A stretch of DNA of 64,000 nt from Rosa chinensis (Eukaryota; Streptophyta; Magnoliopsida; Rosales; Rosaceae): the NCBI RefSeq assembly GCF_002994745.2, contig NC_037094.1, positions 46,513,139-46,577,138 on the forward strand, written 5' to 3'. The stretch's first letter is position 1, and each line of letters opens with the position of its first letter. Both the position numbers and the translations under genes were made by a program. Below are positions 33,764 to 45,275 of the stretch, piece by piece. The notes below the pieces were generated by a model. The model saw only the letters and a program-made list of their open reading frames with translations, was not told the DNA's origin and ran no database searches.

Positions 33764-35704
33764 ATGACTAACGGTAGCGGGGGAAACGCTGCAGAGCGGG
33801 CAGATTAGTCTGCCATACCCCAACCCACCAACCCAGCGGTAGGCATCAACCTCGCATTATTCACCACCCCGGTAAACCCCGGCGGTGAGACAAACCCAAG
33901 TAGCAGCCGCCCGCCAGGCCAAGACCTCGCCTCTCTATATGAGCTGGCACTGGCGGATCTTTACAAAGCAAACAGAGAGCGTGAACAAGAACGCAAAGAA
34001 AAGGCCGAGGCCCAAAAGCAAGTGGCCACGCTTGTGTCACGCTTTGACAAACTAAAGAGAACGCTGGAGGCAACCGCCAACCCGATACGAAGCCAGCAGT
34101 CACTGAGCACCAGTCACAGTCGACTTGGTACCGGAGCATTGATACCAGCACCAGTCGTGCATGTGCAGGTCCCGCTGCGCCCACCAGAGCTAGCGGGAAT
34201 AGGGCCGCCCCCTGTGCCCCAGCTAATGTTGGAGCAGGAGGCAGAGTCATCATTGCACACCCACCGCTCGAGACGTAGGGCAAGAACCGAGGGAAACCCA
34301 CCCGTTCCCAGGCGAGGATCAGTGCAGCGGGGCACCCGGCTAGGCCCCGCCGGCGATACAACCGCTCAAATACTGGAAAGGATGCAGTAGTTAGAGCAAA
34401 GGTTAAGCCGGGCGGAATCAGGCACCCCAGCGCCAATTTTAAATCCACTTTTCGCCATCCAGGCCAGGACCATTTACTGCTGCAATTTTGCTTGCTGTCA
34501 GACCGGCGTATGCAAAGACTCCAAAAATGTCACATTACAGCGGTAAGACTGACCCCTTCGTACATATGGACACCTTCAAGAAGGTCACCAACAACAAGGG
34601 ATTCGATGACGCCACCCTGTGCCACTTGTTCAGCGAAACGCTGGACAATGAGGCAATGAATTGGTTCTTCGAATGCCCACCGGGATCCATTGACTCATTT
34701 CAGGCATTGTCACACGCCTTCCTTTCTCGGTTCATCCTACTGTCCGCCGGGCACCACAATACAAGCCAACTATTCAACGTCAAGCAGGGTACGGAGGAAA
34801 CACTGAAGGCATTCGTCACAAGGTGGCGGGCGGCAGCATCTCAGTGCCGTGATCTCGATAAAACAATGGCTTCGGCGGCTTTTAAGCAGGGACTCCTCAA
34901 AGGGCCATTCCTCTATCACCTCAACTACAATCATCCAAATGCGGTATACAACCACCTCATGAGTGAGGCGGTCATTCATGCCCAAGCAGAATTCATCACA
35001 TATGGAGAAACCCCACCGCCACCAGCAGCACTAGCAAAGTCAACACAACCCTCCTCCAGTCAGCAGGCGACCGCTAACAAAACCTCCAATTCACCGCCAA
35101 ATGATAAAAAGAGGGAGTGGCAGCAGGGCCAGTACCAGAACAAACAACAGAAGGACCAACACTACAAGGGAAACCGCCCATCCCACGGGGACAACCGCAA
35201 CAAACATACGGAGTCCTCTCAGCGGTATGCAGTATTTACGGTCCTCACAGCCTCGTATGAGGAAATATACAATCAGTGCAAAGATCAGATTCCACCACCG
35301 CCCCGGGAAAATACCCAAAAACAGGAAAGCCAAGAAACACCGGCAAGTGGTGCAAATACCACGAGGACAGCGGTCACAATACCAACAGTTGCAACGCTCT
35401 CAAAACGGCCATTGAGACCTTGTACCGTGATGGCAAGCTGGAGCAATTCAAGGTGCGCCAACCGCCACCTGTGATCGCCGACATTAAGCCCATGGGCGCA
35501 TCAACACCATCGACGGAGGTGCTCCAATCACCAACATGTCCCACAGAGCAAGAAAGCGTTATGCACGGGCTAACCACCCAAAGGAAGTCTGTAACATCCG
35601 CTACGAAAGATCCGCAAAGCTCCCAAAGTCTGGTTGGGAGCCTATTACCTTCTCAAAGGAGGAGGAACGCGGAGTACATCTGCCCCATGACGATCCTTTC
35701 TTGA
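33764..35704 (+). pseudogene. Tat element gag (broken)
   Basis: Gag forms the virus-like particle that packages element RNA. ATG at 33764; an in-frame stop soon follows (about 33806), then open frame with a coiled-coil-like acidic/basic stretch (33950-34100). A stop falls at 34388 and a frameshift near 34470. The Retrotrans_gag core is clear at 34545-34990 (DPFVHMDTFKK ... AMNWFFECPPGSI ... FLSRFILLSAG). A Q/N/K-rich tail is followed by another frameshift near 35340. A zinc-knuckle-like CKYHEDSGHNTNSC motif lies near 35360-35400. At least two stops and two frameshifts are present, so it is not functional. Confidence 0.9.
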
Positions 35705-36207
35705 TCGACGCCATTCTCGGCAAAATGTCAGTGGGAAGAATCCTGGTTGATAGCGGATCCGCTGTCAACGTCATATTCAGTGGTTGTTACAACAACCTTA
35801 AGCGGAACATAAAACTACTCCAAGATCATGAACCACTGCTCAGCTTCTCTGGTGACGTCACGCAACCGCAGGGTTCTGACTATATGCGGCTAGTTATCGG
35901 TACTAGTCCATGTATGGCGGAGATATATACGGAGTTCATAATTGTCGATTGTTTCAGCTCATACAATGCCATCATCGGTCGGCCAGCGCTCAACAAACTC
36001 AAGTACATCATCGCCGGATACATGCTGCTCATGAAGTTCCCCATACCCAACGGCACAGGCTATGTCAGGGGAAGTCAGCAGTTGGCACGCGAATGTTATT
36101 CGACCACTATAGCACGATCAACCTACTGCCATGAGATCCTAGCGGTAGGGAGTCTGGTACCACCACCAAATATCTTTGAGGACCCTAGGGATGACGAAAA
36201 GAAGTAA
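35536..36207 (+). pseudogene. Tat element aspartic protease region
   Basis: Encodes the retropepsin that would cut Gag-Pol. The active-site block ILVDSGSAVNVIF (about 35745-35780) keeps the D-S-G triad. The flap and hydrophobic IIGRPALNKLK block (about 35965-36003) follow. The frame ends at a TAA at 36205-36207, where the family continues into RT. The upstream junction with gag lies in a different frame. Confidence 0.9.
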
Positions 36208-38415
36208 GTAAAGAAGGAGCCAGTCAACCCAGAAACATCATTGAGGGTTGTCAGCATCTCTGACGAACATCCTGAGCGGACAGTCCGCATAGGCGCTCAG
36301 CTAGACCCAGAGCTGGCGGCGGAACTAACTTAGTTCCTATGTGACAACGCTACGGTCTTCGCCTGGTCATACGCAGACATGCCATTTATCTCCACTGAAA
36401 TCATCACACATAAGTTGGGCATCAAACCATCCTTCTACCCTATCAAGCAGAAGCGCAGAGCCTTCGACGAAGAGAAATACCGTGCTATAGGAGAAGAAGT
36501 TGCCAAGCTACAGGGCATTGGGTTCATCCGCCAAGTCATCTATCCCCAGTGGATCTCCAACCTGGTTATGGTCAAAAAGCCTAGCGGCAAGTGGTGAATG
36601 TGTGTCAACTTCAAAAATCTTAACAAGGCATGCCCGAAAGACAGTTTCCCACTACCTCGCATTGATCAACTAGTTGATGCAACCGCTGGACACGAGCTCC
36701 TCAGCATGATGGATGCTTTCTCCGGCTATAATCAGATCAGGATACATCCCGACGACGAGGAGAGCACCACCTTCACCACCGACAAAGGCCTATATTGTTA
36801 CAATGTGATGCCTTTCGGTCTGAAGAACGCGGAGGCAACTTATCAGCGATTGATGAACGCCATGTTCGCGGAACATCTGGGAAAGATAATCGAGGTCTAC
36901 GTAGACGACATGTTGGTCAAGAGTATAAAGGCCAGCGAACATGTGGCAAACCTAAAAATCATAATAACCATCCTCTTGGCCTACGGTATGCGCCTCAACC
37001 TAGAAAAATGTTTCTTTGGCGTCACCGCCAGCAAATTTCTGGGGTATATTGTCAGTGAACGGGGCATCGAGGCTAACCCTGACAAGGTGCAAGCCATCCT
37101 CGACTTGAAGGACCCAGAATGGAAAGCGCACGTCCAATGCTTGCAGGGCAAGCTAACGGCCCTGTCCCGATTCATCTCCAAACTAATCAACAGGTGCGCC
37201 CCATTTTTCAAAGTCCTTAAAACAACCCACAAGAAAGTCATCGATTGGAACCCAGAGTGCCAGGCGGCGTTCCAGGGCCTGAAGGAATACCTGGCGGCAG
37301 TTCCACTACTTTCCATTCCTGTGCAAGGCGAGACACTATACATATACCTAGCGGTATCGCAATCAGCGGTAAGCTACGCCATCATCCGTCGGGAGAACCA
37401 GGACGAACTCCCAGTATTCTATGCCGGCCGAGGCATGAACGGAGTGGAAACTAGGTACCCTCCCTTGGAACAACTCACTCTGGCACTAATCGTTGTCGCC
37501 AGACACCTCCGCCAATACTTTCAGGCCCACACAATCCATGTGTTAACCAATCAACCGCTGAGACAAGTAATGCAGAACCCTGAACATTCGGGGCGCCTCA
37601 GCAAGTGGGCCATTGAACTCAGCAAATTTGACATTGATTACAAACCAAGAACCGCCATGAAGGGCCAGGCGGTGGCAGACTTTATCGCTGAGCTCACCGA
37701 GCGTCAACCCGAATCCAAGGTCGGAACACAACCAGGAATGGAGATGGTAGTATCTGAGGAACAATCTCCCCGGCAGTCAAACTGGAACCTGCATGTGGAC
37801 GGCTCCTCTTGTCCCAAGGCCAGCGGTGCCGGAGTCATCTTAACAGGTCCCGGGGGGCTGAACGCGGAGTACGCGTTGAAATTTAACTTCAAAGCTTCTA
37901 ACAACATGGCGGAATATGAGGCACTCATTGCCGGCCTACTCCTCGCCATTGATTCAGAGGCCGATAATGTGAACATCTTCAGCGACTCTCAATTAGTTGT
38001 TAACCAGGTCACTGACAACTTTCAGGCCAAGGACCAGCAGTTGGCAGCGTACTTGGGGTACGGCAAGACACTGCTAAAAAAATTCATATTTTACACCATC
38101 ACACAGATCCCCAAGGAAAAGAACGCCAAGGCTGATTCACTGGCAAGACTAGCAACCGCCCAACCACACCAGAGTCCAGCGGACACAATGGTAGAGTGTC
38201 TGGACAAGCCAAGTATCACAAAAACCCTGGCGGAGATCTTCAACATTGAGGCCAATCCTAGCTGGATGGACGAAATTATTAAGTACAAGTGCAACGGGAC
38301 ATTGCCAGAGGACAAGATCAAAGCGCGACAGCTCCAGCGGAGAGCAACCCGCTACAACATACAGAGCGGTAAACTTTACCGCCAAGGATTCACTCACCCA
38401 ACCTCCGCTGTCTAA
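36208..38415 (+). pseudogene. Tat element reverse transcriptase and two RNase H domains
   Basis: The RT-RNase H makes cDNA from element RNA. One frame is interrupted by stops at 36205, 36331 and 36595 but open from 36598 to 38415. RT blocks: FIRQVIYPQWISNLVMV (about 36520-36575), PLPRIDQLVDA, SGYNQIRIHPDD, MPFGLKNAEATYQ, and the catalytic VYVDDML (Y-V-D-D at 36898-36909). A Ty3-type RNase H follows (37330-37690: YPPLEQLTLAL ... PRTAMKGQAVADF). After it is a second RNase H of archaeal type (37792-38150: HVDGSS, NNMAEYEAL, FSDSQLVVNQV, NAKADSLARL) with its D-E-D residues present. Tandem RNase H is the Tat hallmark. Confidence 0.95.
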
Positions 38416-39483
38416 CCCCAGAGGAGGGAAAGGTCGTGCTGGCAACGATACACGGCAGGGAATGTGGAAACCACTCGGGCGCCAGATCCTTGGCCAATCG
38501 CACAATGCGACAGGGCTACTTCTGGCCTTCACTCGATGACGACGCCCAGCAGATATCGAAATCTTGTCACAAATGCCAACAATACGCTAACCTTCTGCAT
38601 GCCCCGGCGGAACCACTTTCGGTCATCATCGGTCCATGGATTCACTCCATATGGGGCCTGGACTTGATCGGAAAATTCCAAACCGCAAAGGGCCAGTTCA
38701 AATACATCATCGTTGCTATCGACTACAACAGCAAATGGATAGAGGCGGAGCCCCTGATGGCAATAACTATCGCCAAAGTAATTCACTTCCTCTGGAAGAA
38801 CATCTACTGTCGCTATGGTGTCCAGCATACAATCATCACAGACAACGTCACACAGTTCAATAACAAGGAACTCATCTCTTTCACCGCCAACCTGGGCACC
38901 AGGATGCATTTTGCATCAGTCGCTCACACCCAAACCAACGGCCAGGTCAAAGCGGCAAACAAGATAATCAAGAGGCTGTTGCAGAAGAAGCTCGATAAGG
39001 CCATGGGGTTTGTGGGCGGAGAAACTCCCGGAAGTTCTATGGGCCATCAGAACAACCCCAACTTCCGCCACTGGTGAAACCCCTTTTTGTATGATGTTCG
39101 GAACTGAGGCCGTCCTGCCTATCGAGGTAACTCAACCAACCGCTAGGGTCGAAGGCTACTGCCCCGAGACCAACAGCGACGGCGTCAACCTCGACAGGGA
39201 TCTCCTAGAGGAAAAACGAGACGCAGCCTATTTGCACAATCTCCAGAACAAGCAACGGGTATCGCGTTTCTACAACGCCAGGGTCAAGGCCCGCAACCTC
39301 CAACTGGGGGACTGGGTAATGAAGGAAGTCATACCAACGCCAACAAAACTCCGCCCAACTTGGGAAGGTCCATACAAAATTGTAGAAGTCATTGGCCCAG
39401 GCACCTTCTACTTAATGGACAAGGATGGCGTCATAACGACTCACCTTTGGAATACCGAACACCTTCGATATTACTACAAATAG
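38416..39483 (+). pseudogene. Tat element integrase (catalytic Glu lost)
   Basis: The enzyme that would insert cDNA. A zinc-binding region (IHGRECGNHSG ... CHKCQQY, about 38440-38590) leads into the core: D in WGLDLIGKF (about 38656) and D in IITDNVTQF (about 38840). The position of the third catalytic residue in the NGQV-x-AAN block reads Lys (codon 38949-38951) instead of Glu. A frameshift near 39010 moves to another frame, which runs to the C-terminal domain (PTWEGPYKIVEVIGPGTFYL, about 39355-39415) and a TAG at 39481. Not functional. Confidence 0.92.
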
Positions 39484-39891
39484 TCATACCGCTACCCAAT
39501 AGCATCTTGACTTAGCTAAATTTTTGTTCAATATTTAGCTAAGGGAAGCTACCCAACGGGTACGACCCTGCTTTTGTAAACGCTGTTCAGGCAGCTATCA
39601 ATGAAACGAGGAATTATTCAAACCATTGTTACCAAGTCTAGCACTGGGGGCAACTAGCAACGCCAGTCAGCAGACCACGTCCGCTACATTGCGCACTTGG
39701 ACCAATTTTAATTCCTTTAATGTTTCATTCGTTGGCAAAAGCAAAACTGTCAAAAACTCTAGTGGTACACACATCCTCACAAAAAAAATATATATAGGAG
39801 CCTAGGTTCCGAAATTTCGTATTATCCCAAAAGAGTCAAATTACATCAAATATTCACGCCTCAGCAGCTACAAATTTTTTTTTTACTCCTA
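39484..39891. other. Tat spacer between pol and the antisense gene
   Basis: No ORF. 'tttagctaagggaagctaccc' follows the pol stop. It would hold the 3' end of the antisense transcript, but no poly(A) signal was chosen with confidence. Confidence 0.6.
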
Positions 39892-42642
39892 TCAGGGGTT
39901 GGCGGGGTTGGCAGGGTCAGCTCCGCTACTTTCAACATCTCCACCTGTGGCCTGCGGCGGATGTGAACGGCTTGTCTGGTTGGATCCTCGGGCTGTGGGA
40001 CTCGGGGTCTCTATTGTACCATCCGCCCGGGTGTGGGCCGCCAAGAACCCAGCACGAGACACCTCAGACTGGGTAGGAGTCCGCTGAGAGTCGCACTCTG
40101 GAAGTCCGCCACTTTCCCCACTACCCGAGCAGGCACCTTTAATCTGACCAGGGGACGTAGCGGGGGTAGCACTTGTTGTCGGCGGAGCTTCCTTCACTGG
40201 CTGCGTGACCGGCATAGACGCCTTCGCCCAGTCGATGGCGCCCTTCTGCTGCAGCATTTCCACGTTGGCTAGGGCACCGGCCTTCGCCGCTTCTGTCAGC
40301 GCCTTCTTATATTCCGCCGACTGCTTATACGATTCCACAGCGGCGACCGCAGCGCGGCTCCCCTCAGCTCCCAGTCGAGCGACTTCACCCTCCAGCCGTT
40401 TAACCTCGGCTAGCCTGGCGGCAGACTCCCGCTGAAGGATCTCAACCTTCTTATCTTTAGCGGCCACCTGATCTTGCAGCAGGGACATCTGCTGCCCCAA
40501 TTGGGCGAATTGTTAGGTCCATGCCAGGTCCCGCTCAACGGCAACAGCCAGCTTACCACGAGCATCTACTGCATCACAGTCGGCCTTCGTCAAGCGTCGC
40601 TCAACATCAGCCAACCTTTCCTGGGCCACCCCCAAGTCCCTCTGCAGGCCCGCCACCTCCTCCCTGAGCTCCCGCTCAACCAGGGGCTGTTTTTACGCCG
40701 CCAGGAACATCTCAAGCAGCCCGACGGAGATGTGCCCAAATGCCGTACTGAAGGGCGATTGGTTGACGACCGTCGACCGTACAATCCCCTCCAGGCCACC
40801 GAACCCCAGCCGCTCGCAGAGGTGATATAGGAACTCCCGTTCACCGTCATTCAGGAACTCGGTGTAAACGGCAAATGAGTCCAGGTCGCTCGTGCTCGCC
40901 GCTTTCGCCACGTCTGCGGGAGACTCGGGCGGAGCTTGCCTTGCCTTCTTCGGCTGCTCGCGGGCCCCAGTAATCTCCACGGCATCCTCCTCTTCCCCGC
41001 CAGAGTCGGGTTGACGACGTTTTCGCTGAAGCACCCGCGTGCTTCCAGCGAGGGTAGGCCTCGAACCCCTCGTCGGTGGCTCCAACCCCGCTATAGTGAC
41101 ACCCTCCGCTAGGCGCACTGTTTTCTTCTGCACCCCGCGCCATGTGGCCGGCCCTCTCTCTTTCCGCGACGCCGCCTCGCTTACTGCGCCGATCCCCGCC
41201 TGGACAGCAGGCAGCCCGTCACCGCCAAGATGAGAGTGGTGCGGCATTGACAGCACCAAGGGAACCTCGGACGCGCTCAACGCCAGCGTCTCTGGGTCCA
41301 CCACCGTCTTCTGCGCAGCCAGCCCAGAAGCGTACATGGCCTCTAAGAAGTTGTCGATCTCAGCACGGTCCATGGCTTTCGCGAAGGCGTCACAGCTCGC
41401 TTTGTTCCCCGGCGGAGTTTCTACAAAAAACAACAAAACGGTCAGCATGGAACAATCTTTTTAAAGGTGCAGCATGGCGGAGAGTGCTTACCAACTGCAT
41501 GAGTCAGTTGTTGATCCACCAACAACTCCCAGCCCGTAAGGAGACGAAAGTCCAGCAAGTTGCGATTCCGCCAGCAACCTCTGATGCGTGCCACGCGACA
41601 CTCTTCTTCACGAGTCAGGTTGTACCGCAACCCCGCTACACAAAAAAGGATATTATCAGTACAGAATACAAGGCTGTTAAAAAAATAAAAAATAAAATAA
41701 AAAATAAAAAAAAAAACCCTCCAGTCATGTTCGGCGGAGACCGACAAACAACCTCGGATAGGCTGAAACTCTGACTTAATCCTAAATGTCGGCTCCCCCT
41801 CGTTGGACCCCGCCTGGTATTCCCACCCCGTCGTGGCAACACAGAAGGTCCCCCGCCAATATGACATTGAATCCCTCAGGTTCTCGATCAGCTTGGGCGC
41901 TCCTTGGCGACGACTGAGGTTTACTTGCCCTCTGCAACCCTGGCGCGTCACATACACCAGTTCGTAGAAGTGTAATATCTCCGCCACGGTCGGTCCTTCG
42001 CAACCGGACAACCGCCACAGAGAGTTCAGCGTCAGCATCAATCTCCACATGTTGGGGCAGATCTGCCCAAAGGCAACGCCAAACTCGCACACTAAAATCT
42101 GAAGGTTGGGCACCAGCGGGAAGGTCACTCCCTGGCGGAATATCGCCTCGTGCACGGTGGCAAGCCCCGCTGGAAGAATCGAGGCCTTCTCGTCCACTGT
42201 CGGCGGACGCAGCTTTACCATGCCTGGCAACCGGAACACCCGCTTCAGCTGGTTGACGACGGCAATGGTCATCCCCCCTCCCGCCTCATCAACAGGGCTA
42301 CCGTCCTGGAGGACCCACGCTGACTCGGCATCCTCCCCCGCTACATCCCCCCCCCCCCCCGTCAGCAGAACCACTGGCGGCACTATTGCTTGCTAACCGC
42401 TCGTTGCGCATATTTTGGGCAGCGGCGGCCTCCCTGGCCCTAGAACTTTCTAGATGCGGATCATGACCCATAGCTACGTCCCAGAGTATGGTTTGTAGCG
42501 GCTCAACCTCTAGCGGTTCTGGAAGTGAGGTTCCTGCACGGGCAGATGGACGCAACGAGTCAATAGATATTTTATCCGCCGCGCTGAACGACACTTCAGA
42601 TCTGGAATCCTCACTGATTGAAATCTCTATGACGTCGGCCAT
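39892..42642 (-). pseudogene. Antisense gene of the Tat element (gypsy-type putative transposon protein, PF04195-like)
   Basis: It starts MADVIEISISEDSRSE at 42642 and is acidic and low-complexity to about 42360. A run of 14 C/G (42347-42360) shifts the frame. The frame then continues through a globular domain (VNQLKRVFRLPGM ... ICPNMWRLMLTLNSLWRLS, about 41900-42290) of the Transposase_28/PF04195 type. Introns are inferred at 41636-41717 and 41421-41491. The second has good GTAAG..TTTTTGTAG ends and preserves frame; the first does not close the frame. The last exon (41420-39892) has an NLS-like RKRRQ segment and a long coiled coil (QDQVAAKDKKVEILQRESAA), with TAA stops at 40693 and 40513. 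Such antisense ORFs are known in Tat/Retand elements; their function is unknown. Confidence 0.8.
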
Positions 42643-43400
42643 CCCAAAACCCTAAAACCCAAATCAGTTAGCTCACACAAGATCTAACCTATCCCTATAT
42701 CAGTTAGTGCCCAAGAACATCAAGAACACTCAACCCAGAAAATACCAAAACAAGAACACACACACTCAACCCAGATTTGACCATCTACCAAATCACTAAA
42801 CCTCAACTCTCTGACAAACACCATAACTCATCCCTAAACCCACCTTCACACCCTCAGAACACATCGGGGAAAAGCATATCACACAGAGAGACCCAAAACC
42901 CAAAAAACTCGCCATGGCAGACATCCAATGAAACAGGGATAAAGATCAGAGTACCAACCTCAACGATGGAGTCTCTGGTGAGATCGTAAGCACTTATCTT
43001 CGAGGCCGGAGATCGTCGGTTTTTCCACGTATGATAACTCAGCAATATCACCTCAGCCTTCTTCTCCAATCTCAGACGCAGAGAGCTTGAAGACAATGAG
43101 TACAGTTCAAAGTTTTGAGCAAAGTGTCAAATCTTGCCAACTTCCCCCCCCCCCTTTTATGTCAATGTCAAACAGTTCTAGTCCGTCCACTAAAAAACGA
43201 CATCAAATGTCAGCCATACACATGTCCCACGACTCCAATTACTCTCCGGATTAACTGAGGCGTCATCCATCATTACTCAACATTAATGGCGAGGAGACGG
43301 CTAGGCGGAGGAGACACACCTCCGCACGCTAACCCTCTAGGGGTTCACCACATGTCAACCGCCATCAGACGAAGCGTCTAATGGAAGCCACCACTTTTGG
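42643..43400 (-). other. Leader/promoter region of the Tat antisense gene
   Basis: No protein. The first 450 bp (reading leftwards from about 43110) look like a plant 5' leader: C/T-rich with 'ctctctgcgtctgagattgg'. A possible leader-intron donor lies near 42955, with A/C-rich sequence before the ATG at 42642. A C-run lies at 43144-43155. Confidence 0.45.
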
Positions 43401-43404
43401 AAGA

Positions 43405-43735
43405 GGGCGCTAGCGGAACTTCTCCCCCAAGTGTCGAAGTCCGCTGAGCGAAACCCCGCTAGCGAAACTTCTCACTTGTCACCTTCGAAGTGTCTCACCT
43501 TCCAAGTGTCGAAGTCCGCTGAGCGAAACCCCGCTAGTGGAGCTTCTCGTCACTTTCCGAGTGTCGAAGCCCGCTGAGCGAAACCCCGCTAGCGGATCTT
43601 CTCGTCACTTTCCGAGTGTTCAAGTCCACTGAGCGGAACCCTGCCAGCGGGAGTTCTCCCTTAGCACCCTACGACTGTCGAAGTCTCCGCTGGGCGAATC
43701 CCCGTTAGCGGAACCTCCACTCATCAACTTGCAAC
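43405..43735 (+). repeat. GC-rich tandem repeat in the Tat 3' region (unit about 57-60 bp, about 5 copies)
   Basis: Core 'gtcgaagtccgctgagcgaa' followed by 'accccgctagcgg(a)' recurs near 43434, 43511, 43563, 43618 and 43678 with variable spacers ('cttctcgtcactttccgagt'). The unit contains short GCTAGCGG/CCGCTGAGC arms that can pair. Tandem arrays between the antisense gene and the 3' LTR are typical of Tat-type elements and can seed satellites. Confidence 0.85.
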
Positions 43736-44297
43736 AGGTAGCCTCTGCTACACGCAACACTGTCGGCAGAGCTCCCTCCATCTTGCAAACCCCGTGCTTT
43801 GCTGAGCGCAACTCCACTCAACAACTACCACCAAACACGTCTACGCAACACTGTTTCCTGCTACAACCAGCGGGGGGTATCCACCAGCGGCGAATCCTGA
43901 GGCTACGCCTCACTCTGGCAACTACCGTCACGCGGCGTTACTGTCAGATCGTCCTTACGGGACATGGGGACTTGTCAACAGTCTATGACGACCCTGATCA
44001 GGTACGTTGACCCCCGTCACTTGGGTACTAAGATTGGGCTCGCTACCCAACACCCTCTGCTCCGCGCAGCTACCCCTCAACAAACAATTTACCGACCATC
44101 CGGAGGTCCGTCTTCGCTAGGGAGTGGGGGACTCCCTGGTGGGCCTAGCAGGGGCCCACCCGAAAGGGTATAAAGTGTTCGCTCAGTAAATCCATGGTTG
44201 ACAACGCACTGACGCTAATTATGCTTTTGCAAGTCTAAGCGAAGATAACGCTTCACACCGCCGATTAACTCCCCAACCAAGATTGCCCTCCTTGACT

Positions 44298-44313
44298 GGA
44301 GACTTGGGGGACT
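44298..44313 (+). promoter_or_regulatory. Polypurine tract
   Basis: Purine-rich GGAGACTTGGGGGACT immediately before the 3' LTR. It is the expected priming site for plus-strand DNA, interrupted by pyrimidines. Confidence 0.6.
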
Positions 44314-44823
44314 TGTACCTACATGTACGTTTGCAAGCATAATTAGCTATAATGAGCCACGCTCATTGTACCGCCAGAGGTACCAACTCTCACCAAGGGG
44401 GGTGACCTGTGGAGACACAGCCAAGCGGGCTACCACCCGAGCCCGGGATAGCCCCCAGATCACAGCTGACACGCCGCCACGCGCCGCGCCAAGGTAGCAT
44501 CAGAAGCTCCAGACGTTGGGTATCGAAGCACATCAGTCCCACATCGAAAACAAGAAGAAGATCAACCTTCTCCTCACCTATAAAAGGTCTTCTCCTCTCT
44601 CCTCATTAATTATGCATTTACTACTCATTTATTGTTATGCTGCCTACATGCATTGACTGACTTAGGCATCGGAGAAGCAAAGACCGCCCAACGCGGTCTC
44701 CCTCTGACGCCTTGTCTCTTGTGTGACAGCTAGCGAAGGCTATCAAATCCTCAAAGTAGCGGTCCGCCCACCGCACCCGCGTTAAACGAAAGATCGGCTA
44801 CCGCCGGACTTTAAGCATTAACA
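44314..44823 (+). repeat. 3' LTR of the Tat element
   Basis: 510-bp partner of 33201-33710. Ends GCATTAACA, then TSD GCGTC and the interrupted LTR D. Confidence 0.95.
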
Positions 44824-44828
44824 GCGTC

Positions 44829-45270
44829 CTATGGTGGCTGGGGGAGGGAGAACGAAGCCAGTGAAAATGGAGGCTGCGCATTGGCTCGGGAGAGAAGAGG
44901 AAAGCTCGGGTTTCCATTTTGGGAAATCTAGGCTCTTTTGCAATTTTCGGGAAATTTTCGTCCTTTTATACCAAAATGGAAAGTTTTTCCGAAGCCCATA
45001 ACTTCTTCATATGAACTCTGATTCTTGTGTTCCACATGTCCACAAACTTGTATCGACGCGCTCTACAACTTTCGTGAATGAAGTTTTCGGAGAATCCCAA
45101 TGAATAAAAAGTCAACCCTTGCGCCCCCCCCCCCCCTAAATGACGCTTCCTGAATAATTATTCGCCCGAAACACTTCCGCTCCATCTAGGAGCCACGAAA
45201 CCGTCCGATACCCACAATTTAAATTCCAGAAAATCCTCGGAAAATAAATATGAATTTCCGGGACATCACA
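44829..45270 (-). mobile_element. Solo long LTR copy D, 5' part (minus strand)
   Basis: Continues copy D beyond the Tat element and ends '..ccgggacatcaca' at 45270, the inverted family 5' end (TGTGATGTCCCGG). It contains the start block inverted ('attcgcccgaaacacttcc', 45161-45179) and a 13-C run (about 45125-45137). TSD CTACT follows. Confidence 0.9.
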
Positions 45271-45275
45271 CTACT

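Larger units (their letters stand above)
33201..44823 (+). mobile_element. Tat-lineage Ty3/gypsy retrotransposon, complete but inactive
   Basis: An 11,623-bp element with two 510-bp LTRs (33201-33710 and 44314-44823), both starting TGTACCTACA and ending GCATTAACA. A perfect 5-bp TSD GCGTC (33196-33200 and 44824-44828) places it inside LTR D. A primer binding site lies at 33711. Gag, protease, RT, a Ty3-type RNase H, a second archaeal-type RNase H and integrase run on the + strand (33764-39483). A multi-exon antisense gene (39892-42642) lies before the 3' LTR. The double RNase H and the extra antisense ORF define the Tat/Retand group. GC content is clearly higher than in surrounding DNA. About 26 differences between LTRs (5%) and several stops and frameshifts show it is old and defective. 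Confidence 0.95.

Noticed and set aside
33861..34448. 195-codon minus-strand frame opposite Tat gag
   Set aside because: Shadow of the gag coding strand in GC-rich DNA; no domain and no conservation signal.
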